Positions 10,442-21,312 of a stretch of DNA of 64,000 nt are shown here, in pieces. A program made the translations under genes and the position numbers. A model generated the notes under the pieces. It was given only the letters and a program-made list of their open reading frames with translations. It was not told the origin of the DNA and did not search any database. Source of the DNA: Austwickia sp. GTDB taxonomy: Bacteria > Actinomycetota > Actinomycetes > Actinomycetales > Dermatophilaceae. Position 1 is the first letter of the stretch; the number at the start of each line of letters is the position of its first letter. Location of the stretch: NCBI GenBank assembly GCA_016699675.1, contig CP064985.1, positions 496,001 to 560,000 on the forward strand, given 5' to 3'.

Positions 10442-11320
10442 TCACCACTCCCATCTCACCCCGTAGAGGCCGGGGCCGAAGTCCAGCACGAGGGCGTGCA
10501 CGCTGCGGCCCACGATGACGATGGGGTCCACCTTCTCCACGCCGTCCACGACGGTGAATCGCTCCGCGGCCAGCGGCAGCCTGGCCGGATCGAAGCGCAC
10601 CTCCGTGTGCGCCGAGCGGACCGGATGGAGGAAGGCCCGCTCGATGGTGCGGTCCGAGATGGCCTGCTCACGCTGCCCGGCGCGGTGCTCGACGAGGATC
10701 GACTCGCCCTTGGCAAGGGTCCGCGAGAGCGCCATCTTGGCGACCATGACGCCCTGGTCCGGCAGTTCCGCGACGTCCGCCACCGTGCAGTTGTGCACGC
10801 TCTCGATGAACGGCTGCGAGGTCGCCTGGTAGTACGCCCAGTAGTGGTCGACGTCGTCCCGCTCGGCGACGAACAGCTGCTTCACGTGGTGGGCGACCTC
10901 CGCACCGGCGGCGTCGATGTGCACCTGGTCGTGGACCAACACCAGGGTGAGGCTCACGTCACGGGACAGCCCCAGGCGGCCCATGAGGTCGTCGGCGCAC
11001 GGCAGATAGGCGTCCGCCGCCTCCGCCGAACTCTGCATCGACGGTCCCGAACCACGGCGCCGGGCAGGCAGTTTCGCGGCCAGGTGCCCGTTCTCGAGGC
11101 CGAGGATGTCCTCCAGCGCGGCGATGGCGGCGATCGACGAGGCGCGCTCGGGACGGCTACGCCCGGACTGCCAATAGCTGATGGTCGCCACGGACAGCTC
11201 GTGCCCGCGCTGGATGAGGTGGTAGCGGATGCGGTCCAGCGACAGGCCACGCTGCGCGATCGCGGCGCGGAGCGCGGCGGCGAACGGATCGTTCTCGCCG
11301 CTGTGCGGGGACAGCGTCAT
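10442..11320 (-). CDS. HTH-type transcriptional regulator with novel C-terminal domain (copy 2)
   Basis: A 292-residue protein starting at ATG 11320, which overlaps the stop of the upstream paralog as ATGA, so the two are translationally coupled. Residues of about 13-80 resemble a Xre-type HTH (LRAAIAQRGLSLDRIRYHL, then SVATISYWQSGRSRPERASS). A Cys/Pro-poor beta-rich domain of about 190 residues follows, closing on YGVRWEW. The two neighbours share the domain order, including TISYWQSGRSRP versus TLSYWRSGRSRP. No ligand-binding family is recognised. Likely cytosolic DNA-binding protein; targets unknown. Confidence 0.82.
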   Translation of the reverse strand: MTLSPHSGENDPFAAALRAAIAQRGLSLDRIRYHLIQRGHELSVATISYWQSGRSRPERASSIAAIAALEDILGLENGHLAAKLPARRRGSGPSMQSSAEAADAYLPCADDLMGRLGLSRDVSLTLVLVHDQVHIDAAGAEVAHHVKQLFVAERDDVDHYWAYYQATSQPFIESVHNCTVADVAELPDQGVMVAKMALSRTLAKGESILVEHRAGQREQAISDRTIERAFLHPVRSAHTEVRFDPARLPLAAERFTVVDGVEKVDPIVIVGRSVHALVLDFGPGLYGVRWEW

Positions 11321-12297
11321 GCCGGGCCCCCGGGCCAGGACCAGGTCAAGCCGTACACCCCAGGCTGCGGGTCGATCACGAGCAGGTGCAGGGTCCTGCC
11401 GACGAGCGTGGTCTGCCGCCGCACCGGCTGGCCGTCGACGACCGTGTGCACCTCCGCCCCCACGGGGATCTGCTCGTCGGGGAAGCGCACCTCCATCACG
11501 AGCTCTCGGATGGGGTGGGTCACCCGGCGCATGAGGTTGTGCACGGCGATGGTCTGCCCGATCGACTCCATCCGGTGCTCGACGATCACCGATTCGCCCT
11601 CGTCCAGAGGGTGGTCGAGGACCATTTCCGCCGCGACCGCGGTCTTCTCCCGGAACTCGATGACCCGGCCGAGGCTGCAGTTGGACAGCGCCATGATGAA
11701 GGGGAAGGCCTTGGCGTCGGAGTGGCTGTACCAGATCGGGAACCGTTGCACGCCGCCGCGCCGCGCCAGGAAGACCGTGCGTACGTCGTGGGCCCCGTCG
11801 GTGCGGTCCGGGCGCACCTCCAGGCGGTCGTGGTAGGTCACCCGCACGAGCCCGTCGTCGGACTCCATCCCCAGCATCGCGAATCCCGCACGCACCACGT
11901 CGGCGTCGGTGCCGTCGCCCGGGCCGGTGGTCGGGACCTCCGCCATGAAGTAGTGCGTGGGCAGCTCGCTGGCCACCGCGCTCCCCGGTCCGCGCGGGTT
12001 CACCTTGCTCGTCAGGAAGCCCGCGGGCAGCCTCAGGACGCCCTCCAGATTGGCCAGGGCGATGATCGAGCCGCCCCGATCGGGCCGGCTGCGCCCCGAG
12101 CGCCAATAGCTGAGGGTGGCGACGCTCACGCTGGAACCCAGCTCGGCCAGCGCCTGCCGCAGGGATTCGAGGCTGGCTCCCCGGGTCGCGATCGCCGCAC
12201 GCAGCGCCTGGGTGAAGACCGATCCGCAGGCGTCATCGCCCCCGCCGGCGCCGCCGTTGGCGTCGTCCGGGGGTGCGGGGGGCGGGCAAGGCGTCAT
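11317..12297 (-). CDS. HTH-type transcriptional regulator with novel C-terminal domain (copy 3)
   Basis: A 326-residue paralog of the gene it overlaps. The start is set at ATG 12297; a GTG at 12342 is also in frame and neither has a strong ribosome site. The HTH is at about residues 28-95 (LRAAIATRGASLESLRQAL, SVATLSYWRSGRSRP). The C-terminal domain has VRTVFLARRGGVQRFPIWYSHS and ends YGLTWSWPGGPA. The upstream region 12298-12410 is comparatively AT-rich and holds the probable operon promoter. First gene of a three-gene unit with copy 2 and the 2H phosphoesterase. Confidence 0.82.
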   Translation of the reverse strand: MTPCPPPAPPDDANGGAGGGDDACGSVFTQALRAAIATRGASLESLRQALAELGSSVSVATLSYWRSGRSRPDRGGSIIALANLEGVLRLPAGFLTSKVNPRGPGSAVASELPTHYFMAEVPTTGPGDGTDADVVRAGFAMLGMESDDGLVRVTYHDRLEVRPDRTDGAHDVRTVFLARRGGVQRFPIWYSHSDAKAFPFIMALSNCSLGRVIEFREKTAVAAEMVLDHPLDEGESVIVEHRMESIGQTIAVHNLMRRVTHPIRELVMEVRFPDEQIPVGAEVHTVVDGQPVRRQTTLVGRTLHLLVIDPQPGVYGLTWSWPGGPA

Positions 12298-12410
12298 CGC
12301 CTCAGATCGTAGCCACCCGGACCGGGTCGGTCGCCAGACCACCCACCAACCTGGTCAGGAAATTCGTTGTGGCACTAAGAATCTAGGCAAGAAAGGGCGG
12401 CTTTCGACGG

Positions 12411-12447
12411 CAGCGCGGCACCGGTCGAAGCGACCGGTGCCGCGCTG
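12411..12447 (-). terminator. intrinsic-type hairpin downstream of icd
   Basis: A 17-bp perfect stem (CAGCGCGGCACCGGTCG and its complement) with an AAG loop, 25 bp after the icd stop on the minus strand. No strong T-tract, as is common in GC-rich actinobacteria. Confidence 0.75.
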
Positions 12448-12472
12448 CGACGACGTACCCGTGAGTCCGAGC

Positions 12473-14692
<2,220 letters not shown>

Positions 14693-14794
14693 GCTCACTC
14701 CCGGGTCGAGGTCAACGAGGCTGCTTACGGTCGGACTCCAGGGCCAACCTACCGGTTGCTTCGCCGCCACCGGCGGGTGCGCAAGGATAGGGCC

Positions 14795-15844
14795 ATGGCG
14801 AGCAACGGCTACCCGCACATGGTCTTCGTGCAACCCGACGCCGGGCTGGACAAGGAGTCGCTGGCGGTCTTCCTGGAGGGCCTCTTCCCCGACGCCGACG
14901 TCACCGACAAGCCGCTTCGGGTCGACATGGCCCTCGGCGGCTACCTGTTCAGCTTCTGGCTGGAGGAAGCCGAGGGCGTGGCGGACCGCTACGCGACGTA
15001 CCTGCCCGAGGGCGCCCGCCGCCGCTGGCTGTCCCGCTGCGAGTCGATGATCGACCTGCACGGCCAGCCGGACCCCGAGCGGGTACACGCCGCGACGGCG
15101 CAGCGCATCGTGGCGGCGCTGCAGGAACAGGACGGCATCGAGGTCTTCTCGGAGGAGACGCGCCGGTTCCTGGGGATGGACTACGGGGACGGTACGCCGA
15201 GTGCGCCGCCACCCGCGACGATCCCCGGCACGATCCCCGCCTGGGGGCCCGCGTCCCCCGCGCCGGGATCCGACGCGGTGCCGGCCCCCGAGGAGATCCC
15301 GGCCGCCGAGTTCGCCCCGCATTCGATCGAACCCGCCGCGACCGCCACGCCCGCCGACGACGCGCAAGCGCCGGAGCCCTGGACGCCCGAGCCGTGGACG
15401 CCACCGGCGCCCGTCGAGGCGCCCATGGCCGCGGAACCCGAGCCCCATGTGGTCGAACCCGCCCCGCACGCGGCCGATCCGGAGCGACCCGCGCCGGAGC
15501 CTGGGCCGGACGAGCCGACCACGGTGTGGATGCCGGCGGCCCCGGACCCCGATCGGGTCGTCCAGGCGCCTCCCGTCGATGTCCCCGAGGCGGTCTCGCC
15601 CGAACCCGTGCAGTCGCCGGCCGCCTCGACCTCGGCACCCGCCGAGCCCGCCACGCCCTACCCGCCCGCGGTGCCCTCGATGCCGCCGGTGTCCCCGGTG
15701 CCCCCGGTGCCCGGCGCGACGGCCGGGGACCAGCCGGCTGAGGCCGCACCGTGGCAGGGAGCCGGGCAGGCTCCGTCCACCGGCGCCGAGGAGCCGGAGA
15801 AGAAGGGCTTCTTCAAGCGGGTGTTCGGGCGTCGCCCGGAGTGA
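14795..15844 (+). CDS. hypothetical protein with Pro/Ala/Glu-rich linker and basic amphipathic tail
   Basis: A 349-residue product starting at ATG 14795. Residues 1-130 form a folded-looking domain (MVFVQPDAGLDKESLAVFL, then LGGYLFSFWLEEAEGVADRY, then RFLGMDY) that I do not recognise. Residues of about 131-325 are low-complexity Pro/Ala/Glu. The last 18 residues, EEPEKKGFFKRVFGRRPE, look like a basic amphipathic helix that could bind membrane. No signal peptide. A terminator hairpin follows at 15848-15872. Function unknown. Confidence 0.7.
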   Translation: MASNGYPHMVFVQPDAGLDKESLAVFLEGLFPDADVTDKPLRVDMALGGYLFSFWLEEAEGVADRYATYLPEGARRRWLSRCESMIDLHGQPDPERVHAATAQRIVAALQEQDGIEVFSEETRRFLGMDYGDGTPSAPPPATIPGTIPAWGPASPAPGSDAVPAPEEIPAAEFAPHSIEPAATATPADDAQAPEPWTPEPWTPPAPVEAPMAAEPEPHVVEPAPHAADPERPAPEPGPDEPTTVWMPAAPDPDRVVQAPPVDVPEAVSPEPVQSPAASTSAPAEPATPYPPAVPSMPPVSPVPPVPGATAGDQPAEAAPWQGAGQAPSTGAEEPEKKGFFKRVFGRRPE

Positions 15845-15847
15845 GAT

Positions 15848-15872
15848 GCGACGTCCACGATGTGGACGTCGC
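15848..15872 (+). terminator. hairpin terminator
   Basis: An 11-bp perfect stem, GCGACGTCCAC paired with GTGGACGTCGC, around a 3-nt loop, 3 bp after the stop of the proline-rich gene. The next 120 bp before the IS1380 remnant are relatively AT-rich and hold no visible gene. Confidence 0.7.
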
Positions 15873-16175
15873 GGCGGGTGCTCATTGCCCGGTTTACGTG
15901 TTTCCTTCTGGCACTTTCACATTCGATACCGAATCGGAATAGGCGATCGCGGGTCGCTCGTCCGAGTCGCTGCGGGCGGCCCGTAAGGTTTTCCTGACCT
16001 AACCCAGATGTTGCATAGGGGGTCGCTGTTGGGGGCCGGGCCGTCGGTAACGCCTCGGTGGGGCTGATTCTGGCCGGTGGGTATGACAATGTCCCGGGGC
16101 GGCGCTTCCGGTGGGCGTCGTCTTCCACGGACGAGGGCTGTGTTGCGGGTTGTCGGGGCGGGGTGGTGGCGTTGC

Positions 16176-16578
16176 TCAGGGCGGGGCCAGGATCGCGAGG
16201 CGGTCCCAGCCGGTGGTGAAGAGTCCCGCCCAGGGCGCGGTGGTCTTGATGTGCAGGAGTCGCTGTCGGGCCGTGCGGGCCAGGGTCGCGGCGATCGTGA
16301 AGAGCTGCAGCCGCAGCGTCTTGGGTTCCCACCGGCGGGCCTGGTGCTCGGGGTAGGCCAGCAGAGCGGTCCAGGTGAGCAGGTCGCCTGCGATCTGGAC
16401 GATCAGGAGCCAGATCCGGTTTTGGTCGAAGCCCTGCAAGGGCAGGTTCGTCAGACCGCAGTCTTTGGCGATGCGGATCCGGTCTTCGCAGCGGGCTCGG
16501 CGGCGGTGGCGTAGTTCCAGGTCGGCGAGGTGCCGCGGGTGGTGTTCGTGACAAATGCGGTAAGTCGGTAGCCTTCGA
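16176..16578 (-). pseudogene. IS1380-family transposase, C-terminal fragment
   Basis: This part encodes the end of the transposase, from about RYRLPTYR through the catalytic-E segment (ARCEDRIRIAKDCGLTNLPL) and FDQNRIW, then QARRWEPKTLRLQLFTIAATLARTA (conserved IS1380 C-terminus) to a stop at 16176. Its first 207 bp (16373-16579) are identical to 18256-18462 because of the IS1634 target duplication. It cannot be translated as part of a full transposase. Confidence 0.82.
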
Positions 16579-16579
16579 C
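16373..16579. repeat. 207-bp direct repeat, copy 1 (IS1634 target duplication)
   Basis: Identical by eye, base for base, to 18256-18462. The flanking bases differ (C16372/G18255 and C16580/G18463). The last base is ambiguous with the element end, so the true duplication is 206 or 207 bp. Confidence 0.92.
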
Positions 16580-18255
16580 CCGAGTTGCACAGGTTTAGTG
16601 GGTCGCCTTGTGGATGACGGCTTGGATGTCGTCGGGGATCGCGGGATGGGCGGTGATGGTCTGGCCAGCGATGGCGATGGTCACATCGCGCAGGGGTCGC
16701 AGGGTCTGGATGATCTTCTTGATACTCATCCCTGTGCTGTTCTGGAGGTGGCGGGCCACTGCCAGGGCGGTGAAGACGATGGTCAGGTGGGCCTCGATGG
16801 CGTCGCGGTTGTGGTGGAAGATGGGGCGGGCTCGCAGGTCGGCCTTGCTCATCCGGAACGAGGCTTCGACCTGCCACAGGTCGTGGTAGCTGGCGATGAC
16901 TTCGGCCGCGGGCATGACGTTGGTGGGGATGTTCGTCACGTACCCTTTCAAGCCCACGAGGCGTCGGGCTCGAGCCAGGGACGCCTCGTCCAAGGACTGG
17001 GTGCCGTTCTTCGTGGTGACGAATCGTGGTGTGCGCGCGGCCTTCTCGCCGGCGACGACGGCCCGGGCGCGGTTTTCCTGCAGCCTCATGGTGTGCCCGT
17101 CGCGGGTGGCTCGTTTGCGGGAGTACGCCCACACCGCACGCCATGAGCGGGTGTGGACTGCCGGGTCCCACACCGGCTCGGGCCGCTGGGAGCTGTCATT
17201 GACGCAACGCGCGGCGGCGGTGGCCACGCGCGCGGTGATCGTGTCGATGAGCTGCCCGTCGGTGAACGCGTCTCCGTGCCACCGGAAATGCGAGGCCAGA
17301 TCAGCTGGGGCCTTGGTGACCCGGGACCCGACGATGAACCGCAGTCCGGCCTCGTCGAGGCCCTTCAAGTTGCCCGCTGACAGCATCCCGGCGTCAGCGA
17401 CGACCACCATGTCGCTCAGGTTGTGCCGGGCCTGGAACCCCTTGACGATCGGGACGATCGTGGTCGTCTCTGCCTTGTTGCCTTCGTAGCACCCAATCTC
17501 TAGGGGAAACCCGGCCCGGTCGACCAACAACCCGACGACGATCTGAGGATCGACCCGGCGTTCTTTGGAGAAACCGACCTTGCGCAGGTCATCCTCGTGC
17601 TCCGCCTCGAAGTAGAGGGTCGTCACGTCGTACAGCACCAAGGACACGTCCCCACTGGTGGCGGCCTGGGTGAAGCAGGCGGTCGCGATCTGGTCGCGGT
17701 ATCCGCGCTGCCCACACCGCTTCAACGTCGCGGTGAACGTGTTGCGGTGCGCCGCAGCCAATCCCAGTTCGGTCAGCACCCGCACCGAATCGGCCTTACT
17801 GGTCGGCTCCACCAGGCGCGCGAGCACCAGCTGGAAGAACGCCTCGTCCCCGACAACGTCGAACCCGAGCTGTCGCCAAGCTCCCCTCAACCACCTCGAT
17901 CAGGACCCGCGAGCGTTGCCCGACCACGACCGCCTCACGCGAACCGCGCTCTCCCAGGCCCAGATCCAGCTCGCCCTGGCCCTCATGCATCTTCTGGCGG
18001 CCGGCCTGCATCAACACCGCCAGCTCAGCCTCCGAATGCGCCGACCCAAGATGCTCGATCACCTTGTCCCGCCCGCCAACACGCTCAGCGATCTGCACCG
18101 CCGTCGCTCCCGACGCCGTCCGCACCTTCCGCAGGAACACCACGAGAAGGCACGCTACCCACCCGGTTAGTGTGTCAACGCCCAACCCCGCACATCCCTG
18201 ACCAGGACAAACGCGAGCCCGACCGCAGAATCACACCCGACATGTGCAAGTCAGG
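16579..18255 (-). mobile_element. IS1634-family insertion sequence (about 1677 bp)
   Basis: Bounded by 13-bp imperfect terminal inverted repeats: CCCGAGTTGCACA at the left and CCTGACTTGCACA (minus strand) at the right, 11 of 13 matching. It is inserted inside the IS1380 transposase and flanked by a 206-207-bp perfect direct repeat. IS1634, described from Mycoplasma mycoides, is known for making long variable-length target duplications, so the structure fits the family. Confidence 0.85.
16595..18143 (-). pseudogene. IS1634-family DDE transposase, frameshifted
   Basis: The N-terminal frame begins near GTG 18143 (VFLRKVRTASGATAVQIAER) and runs to about 17888. The remainder continues in another frame from there (WRQLGFDVVGDEAFFQLVLARL) to a stop at 16595. 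One surplus G in the GGGG run near 17886 explains the break: removing it joins VVEG to AWRQLGF. The combined length of about 515 residues is normal. DDE candidates are LYDVTTLYFEAE, VVADAGMLS and the WQVEASFRMSK segment. The frameshift should abolish transposition unless it is a sequencing error. Confidence 0.82.
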
Positions 18256-18462
18256 AGGTGAGCAGGTCGCCTGCGATCTGGACGATCAGGAGCCAGATCC
18301 GGTTTTGGTCGAAGCCCTGCAAGGGCAGGTTCGTCAGACCGCAGTCTTTGGCGATGCGGATCCGGTCTTCGCAGCGGGCTCGGCGGCGGTGGCGTAGTTC
18401 CAGGTCGGCGAGGTGCCGCGGGTGGTGTTCGTGACAAATGCGGTAAGTCGGTAGCCTTCGAC
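18256..18462. repeat. 207-bp direct repeat, copy 2 (IS1634 target duplication)
   Basis: Second copy of 16373-16579. It lies within the main part of the IS1380 transposase and contains the catalytic-E segment of that enzyme. Confidence 0.92.
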
Positions 18463-19459
18463 GTCGCTGAACCGTAGTTGCGCGCCGGGGTGGGGCCGCT
18501 CTCGACGCACGATCACCGGCATCCCGGGCGGGTACCCCTTTAGGAGGTTCGTGCTGGTGAGCAGGTCGGTGAACTCCACGACGGCGGCGCCGTCGCGCAG
18601 GGCGCCGTCGGCGTCGTAGGGGTCCTGCCACGCGGTGGCGGGTAGGAGGGCATACAGCTCCGGGGTGATCGCGGGCAGGGTGTACCCGATCGAGTACGAC
18701 AGGCCACGTCGGTGCAGGAACCCCAAGAACTCCCTGCTGCCGCCAGCGCCATCGGTGCGGATCAGGACCTTCTTACCCGGGCGGGTCGGGTTGATCCCCG
18801 GGACGGCGGTCAGGGCTTGCTTGGTGAGGGTGACGTGGTCGGTCGCGGTGTTAGAGCCGGCGTTCCCGGGACGCAGCAGCATCGCCAGGGATTCACCGGT
18901 GCCGTGTGGGCCGTGGTCGGCGAAGGCGCACAGGGGTGGAATCCGAAGGTCTTCTTGAACGTCGCCGCGGCGGCCTCCTTGTCCGAGTGGGCCGTGATCA
19001 GCGTGGCGTCCAGGTCGATGACCAGCGCATGAGAGGCCGACATCTGCTGGTTGGGGGCGTGCCGACCGGCCAGGGTCCACACGTGCGCCCGTGCCGCGGT
19101 ACGAGCGGTGGCCACAGCTTTCTCCACGGCGGCCACGTCGCCGGCCAGGGCCGCGATCGTGCGCGAGATCGTGGCATCAGAGGCCACCAGGCCATACAGG
19201 CCCGGCTCGGAGCGGATGAGCGCCACATCACGGCAGGCGTCCCCACCCAGGACCAGCGAGATCGCCAGATCGAGCAGCACCTTGGCCGGGTCATGCCGGG
19301 CCAGCGACTTACGCCACGGCGTCAGCGCCGCACTCAACGCCCCGACCAGCCCGGAGGTGGTCGCGGTCCGGGTCAGCAGCACACCCCCGCGTGCGCGACC
19401 GCGGGCACTGCCGCGGTGTCGACTCGGACAAGGGGATAGGGACCGCTACGCTTACTCAC
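18256..19459 (-). pseudogene. IS1380-family transposase, N-terminal and central part with three frameshifts
   Basis: The start is probably GTG 19459 (MSKRSGPYPLVRVDTAAV). Three single-base losses break the frame: in the G5 run near 19386 (HAG then VLLTRTA), in the C-run near 18933 (FGFHP then LCAFADHG), and near 18413 (NTTRG then LADLELRH). Catalytic segments are LVIDLDATL, RTDGAG and, in the repeat, ARCEDR. All three breaks fall in or beside short G/C runs. The element is not autonomous in this reading. Confidence 0.8.
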
Positions 19460-19642
19460 CTGGGAAGTGCCCTTCGAACCACGCGGATATCGGCCTAGAC
19501 AATCGACATCCTCGCAGCTCAAGGGCACTTTTCACGTCACGGCACGCTCACCGCCGTGAAATCTCCGGGCTAAGGACCCCGCAGTCGAACGGCACCGTCG
19601 CCCTCGGGGGTCACCCGCACCACGTGAAGGACTTCCTCCCTC

Positions 19643-20407
19643 ATGCAGACTCCTGCACTGCCCCACCGGTTGGCCGCTGAGGCCCTCGGTACCTTCTGGC
19701 TCGTCTTCGGCGGCTGCGGCTCGGCGATCTTCGCCGCGCACGTGCTGTCCAAGGACCCGAGCCCCGTCAACATGGGCATCGGCTTCGCCGGTGTCGCGCT
19801 CGCGTTCGGTCTGACCGTGCTGACCGCCGCGTACGCCCTCGGCCACATCTCTGGCGGACACTTCAACCCCGCCGTGACCATCGGCTGCGCGGTCGCCAAG
19901 CGCTTCCCCATGAAGGACGTCCCGGCGTACATCATCACCCAGGTGATCGCCGGTCTCGTCGCCGGTGGCGCGCTCTATGCCATCGCCTCCGGCCGCCCCG
20001 GCTTCAAGGCGTCCGAGGGCTTCGCCGCCAACGGTTACGACGCCGGATCCCCGAACGGGTACGGGCTGGTGGCCTGCTTCCTCGTCGAGGTCATCTGCAC
20101 CGCGTTCTTCCTGTTCATCATCCTCGGCTCGACCGACGGGCGGGCCCCGAAGGGCTTCGCCCCCATCGCGATCGGCCTCGGCCTGACGCTGATCCACCTC
20201 ATCTCCATCCCGGTGACCAACACCTCCGTCAACCCGGCCCGCAGTACCGCCGTCGCCTTCTTCCAGGGCGGCGACGCCGTGGCCCAGCAGTGGCTCTTCT
20301 GGGTCGCGCCGATCATCGGCGCGGCGATCGCCGGCGCGGCGTACGCCGCCCTGACCGGCGAGCGCAAGACCGTCGACATCGAGGGCGAGGCGCGCGTTCA
20401 CGCCTGA
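19643..20407 (+). CDS. aqpZ: aquaporin Z-type water channel
   Basis: A 254-residue MIP-family inner-membrane channel with six helices. Both NPA loops are present (HFNPAVT at 73-79, SVNPARS at 195-201). The selectivity-filter residues correspond to the water-specific E. coli AqpZ set: F55, H185, T194 and R200. No glycerol-type residues are seen. The gene lies just 67 bp from the proposed end of the IS1380 remnant and is followed by a strong terminator. Role: rapid osmotic water flux. Confidence 0.96.
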   Translation: MQTPALPHRLAAEALGTFWLVFGGCGSAIFAAHVLSKDPSPVNMGIGFAGVALAFGLTVLTAAYALGHISGGHFNPAVTIGCAVAKRFPMKDVPAYIITQVIAGLVAGGALYAIASGRPGFKASEGFAANGYDAGSPNGYGLVACFLVEVICTAFFLFIILGSTDGRAPKGFAPIAIGLGLTLIHLISIPVTNTSVNPARSTAVAFFQGGDAVAQQWLFWVAPIIGAAIAGAAYAALTGERKTVDIEGEARVHA

Positions 20408-20442
20408 GTCCTCGCCGCACCCGACGTACGCAGCGGCCGCGT

Positions 20443-20483
20443 CCCCACACGGGGGCGCGGCCGTTGCGCGCCCCCGTGTGGGG
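20443..20483 (+). terminator. strong hairpin terminator downstream of aqpZ
   Basis: A 17-bp perfect stem, CCCCACACGGGGGCGCG with its complement at 20467-20483, and a 7-nt loop, 36 bp after the aqpZ stop. Confidence 0.82.
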
Positions 20484-20610
20484 GCGCTGCGTGAACCCCG
20501 TTGCGGCACAAGTGCGCTGGTCAGCGCTCCACAGGGGGATCGCCAAGCGTCCCCGAGCCGGGCCTGCCTGCGGCAGAATCGAGCCTTGGTGCGGGACGTG
20601 GGGGGCGATC

Positions 20611-21312
20611 ATGAGCAGGTACGCCGGGAGACGGTTCACCGTTGATTCGCGCGGGGTTGGGCGACGGTACGCCGGACGCCTCGCCGCCACGCTGGCCGTC
20701 GGCGTGCTGGGCGCCAGCCCGCTGGCGGCCTGCTCCGGGGCGCCCGGCGCTGATGCCCCCACCCGGCCGGCCACCAGCGCCGCCTCCGTCGTGGTTCTCC
20801 CCACCGCGGACGCCACGTCGCTGGTCAGCAGCAGCGGTTCGACCACCGGATTCGACGTGTTGGCCAACATACCGGCCGCCGCCAAGCAGCACACGAACGC
20901 CGGCGCCCAGGCCTTCGCGCGTTACTACATCGAGGCGGTCGGGCGGCTGTTGATGGATCCTGCCAAAGGGCAGCTCAGCAAGCTCTATCTACCCGAGTGC
21001 CAAGAATGCCTCCAGGTGGCCCGGCACATTGACGAGGGCGTGGATCAACGCATCCGCTGGCAAGACCTCTACTACCGCGTCCTCGACGTCACCATGCCTG
21101 ACCTCGACAGCACCAGCGCGGGGCCAGAGAAACACGTTGCTCTGGCAGCCCGGGTCACGACTAATCCGGTAGGCGTCACGTCGGGGAGCGCCCCACCCAC
21201 CACGCGACCCAAGGGTGCCGATGTTTTGATCAAGTTTGGTCTCGCATGGAACGGCGACCAATGGCTTGTGGCCGATTTCCAGAGCCAAGTCGCACCCACC
21301 GCATCGCGGTGA
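20611..21312 (+). CDS. DUF6318-like lipoprotein
   Basis: A 233-residue predicted lipoprotein. A twin-Arg-containing N-terminus leads into a hydrophobic stretch and lipobox LAA-C41. After a Ser/Thr-rich spacer comes a domain of about 150 residues (HTNAGAQAFARYYIEAVGRLL, LYLPECQECLQVARHIDEG with a CxxC pair, WNGDQWLVADFQ). This matches my recollection of the DUF6318 actinobacterial lipoproteins; the role is unknown. Its stop overlaps the next start as GTGA, so the two secreted proteins are coupled. Confidence 0.78.
   Translation: MSRYAGRRFTVDSRGVGRRYAGRLAATLAVGVLGASPLAACSGAPGADAPTRPATSAASVVVLPTADATSLVSSSGSTTGFDVLANIPAAAKQHTNAGAQAFARYYIEAVGRLLMDPAKGQLSKLYLPECQECLQVARHIDEGVDQRIRWQDLYYRVLDVTMPDLDSTSAGPEKHVALAARVTTNPVGVTSGSAPPTTRPKGADVLIKFGLAWNGDQWLVADFQSQVAPTASR

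Larger units (their letters stand above)
15998..19575 (-). mobile_element. degenerate IS1380-family insertion sequence, interrupted by an IS1634-family element
   Basis: A minus-strand IS1380-type transposase is spread over 16176-16578 and 18256-19459. Candidate imperfect ends are CCTAACCCAGATGTTGCA at about 15998 and CCTTAGCCCGGAGATTTCA (minus strand) at about 19575, which align with small gaps. No convincing target duplication was found, so the outer boundaries are tentative. Removing the IS1634 insertion and one copy of its flanking repeat restores the order of the transposase coding region. Confidence 0.65.
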
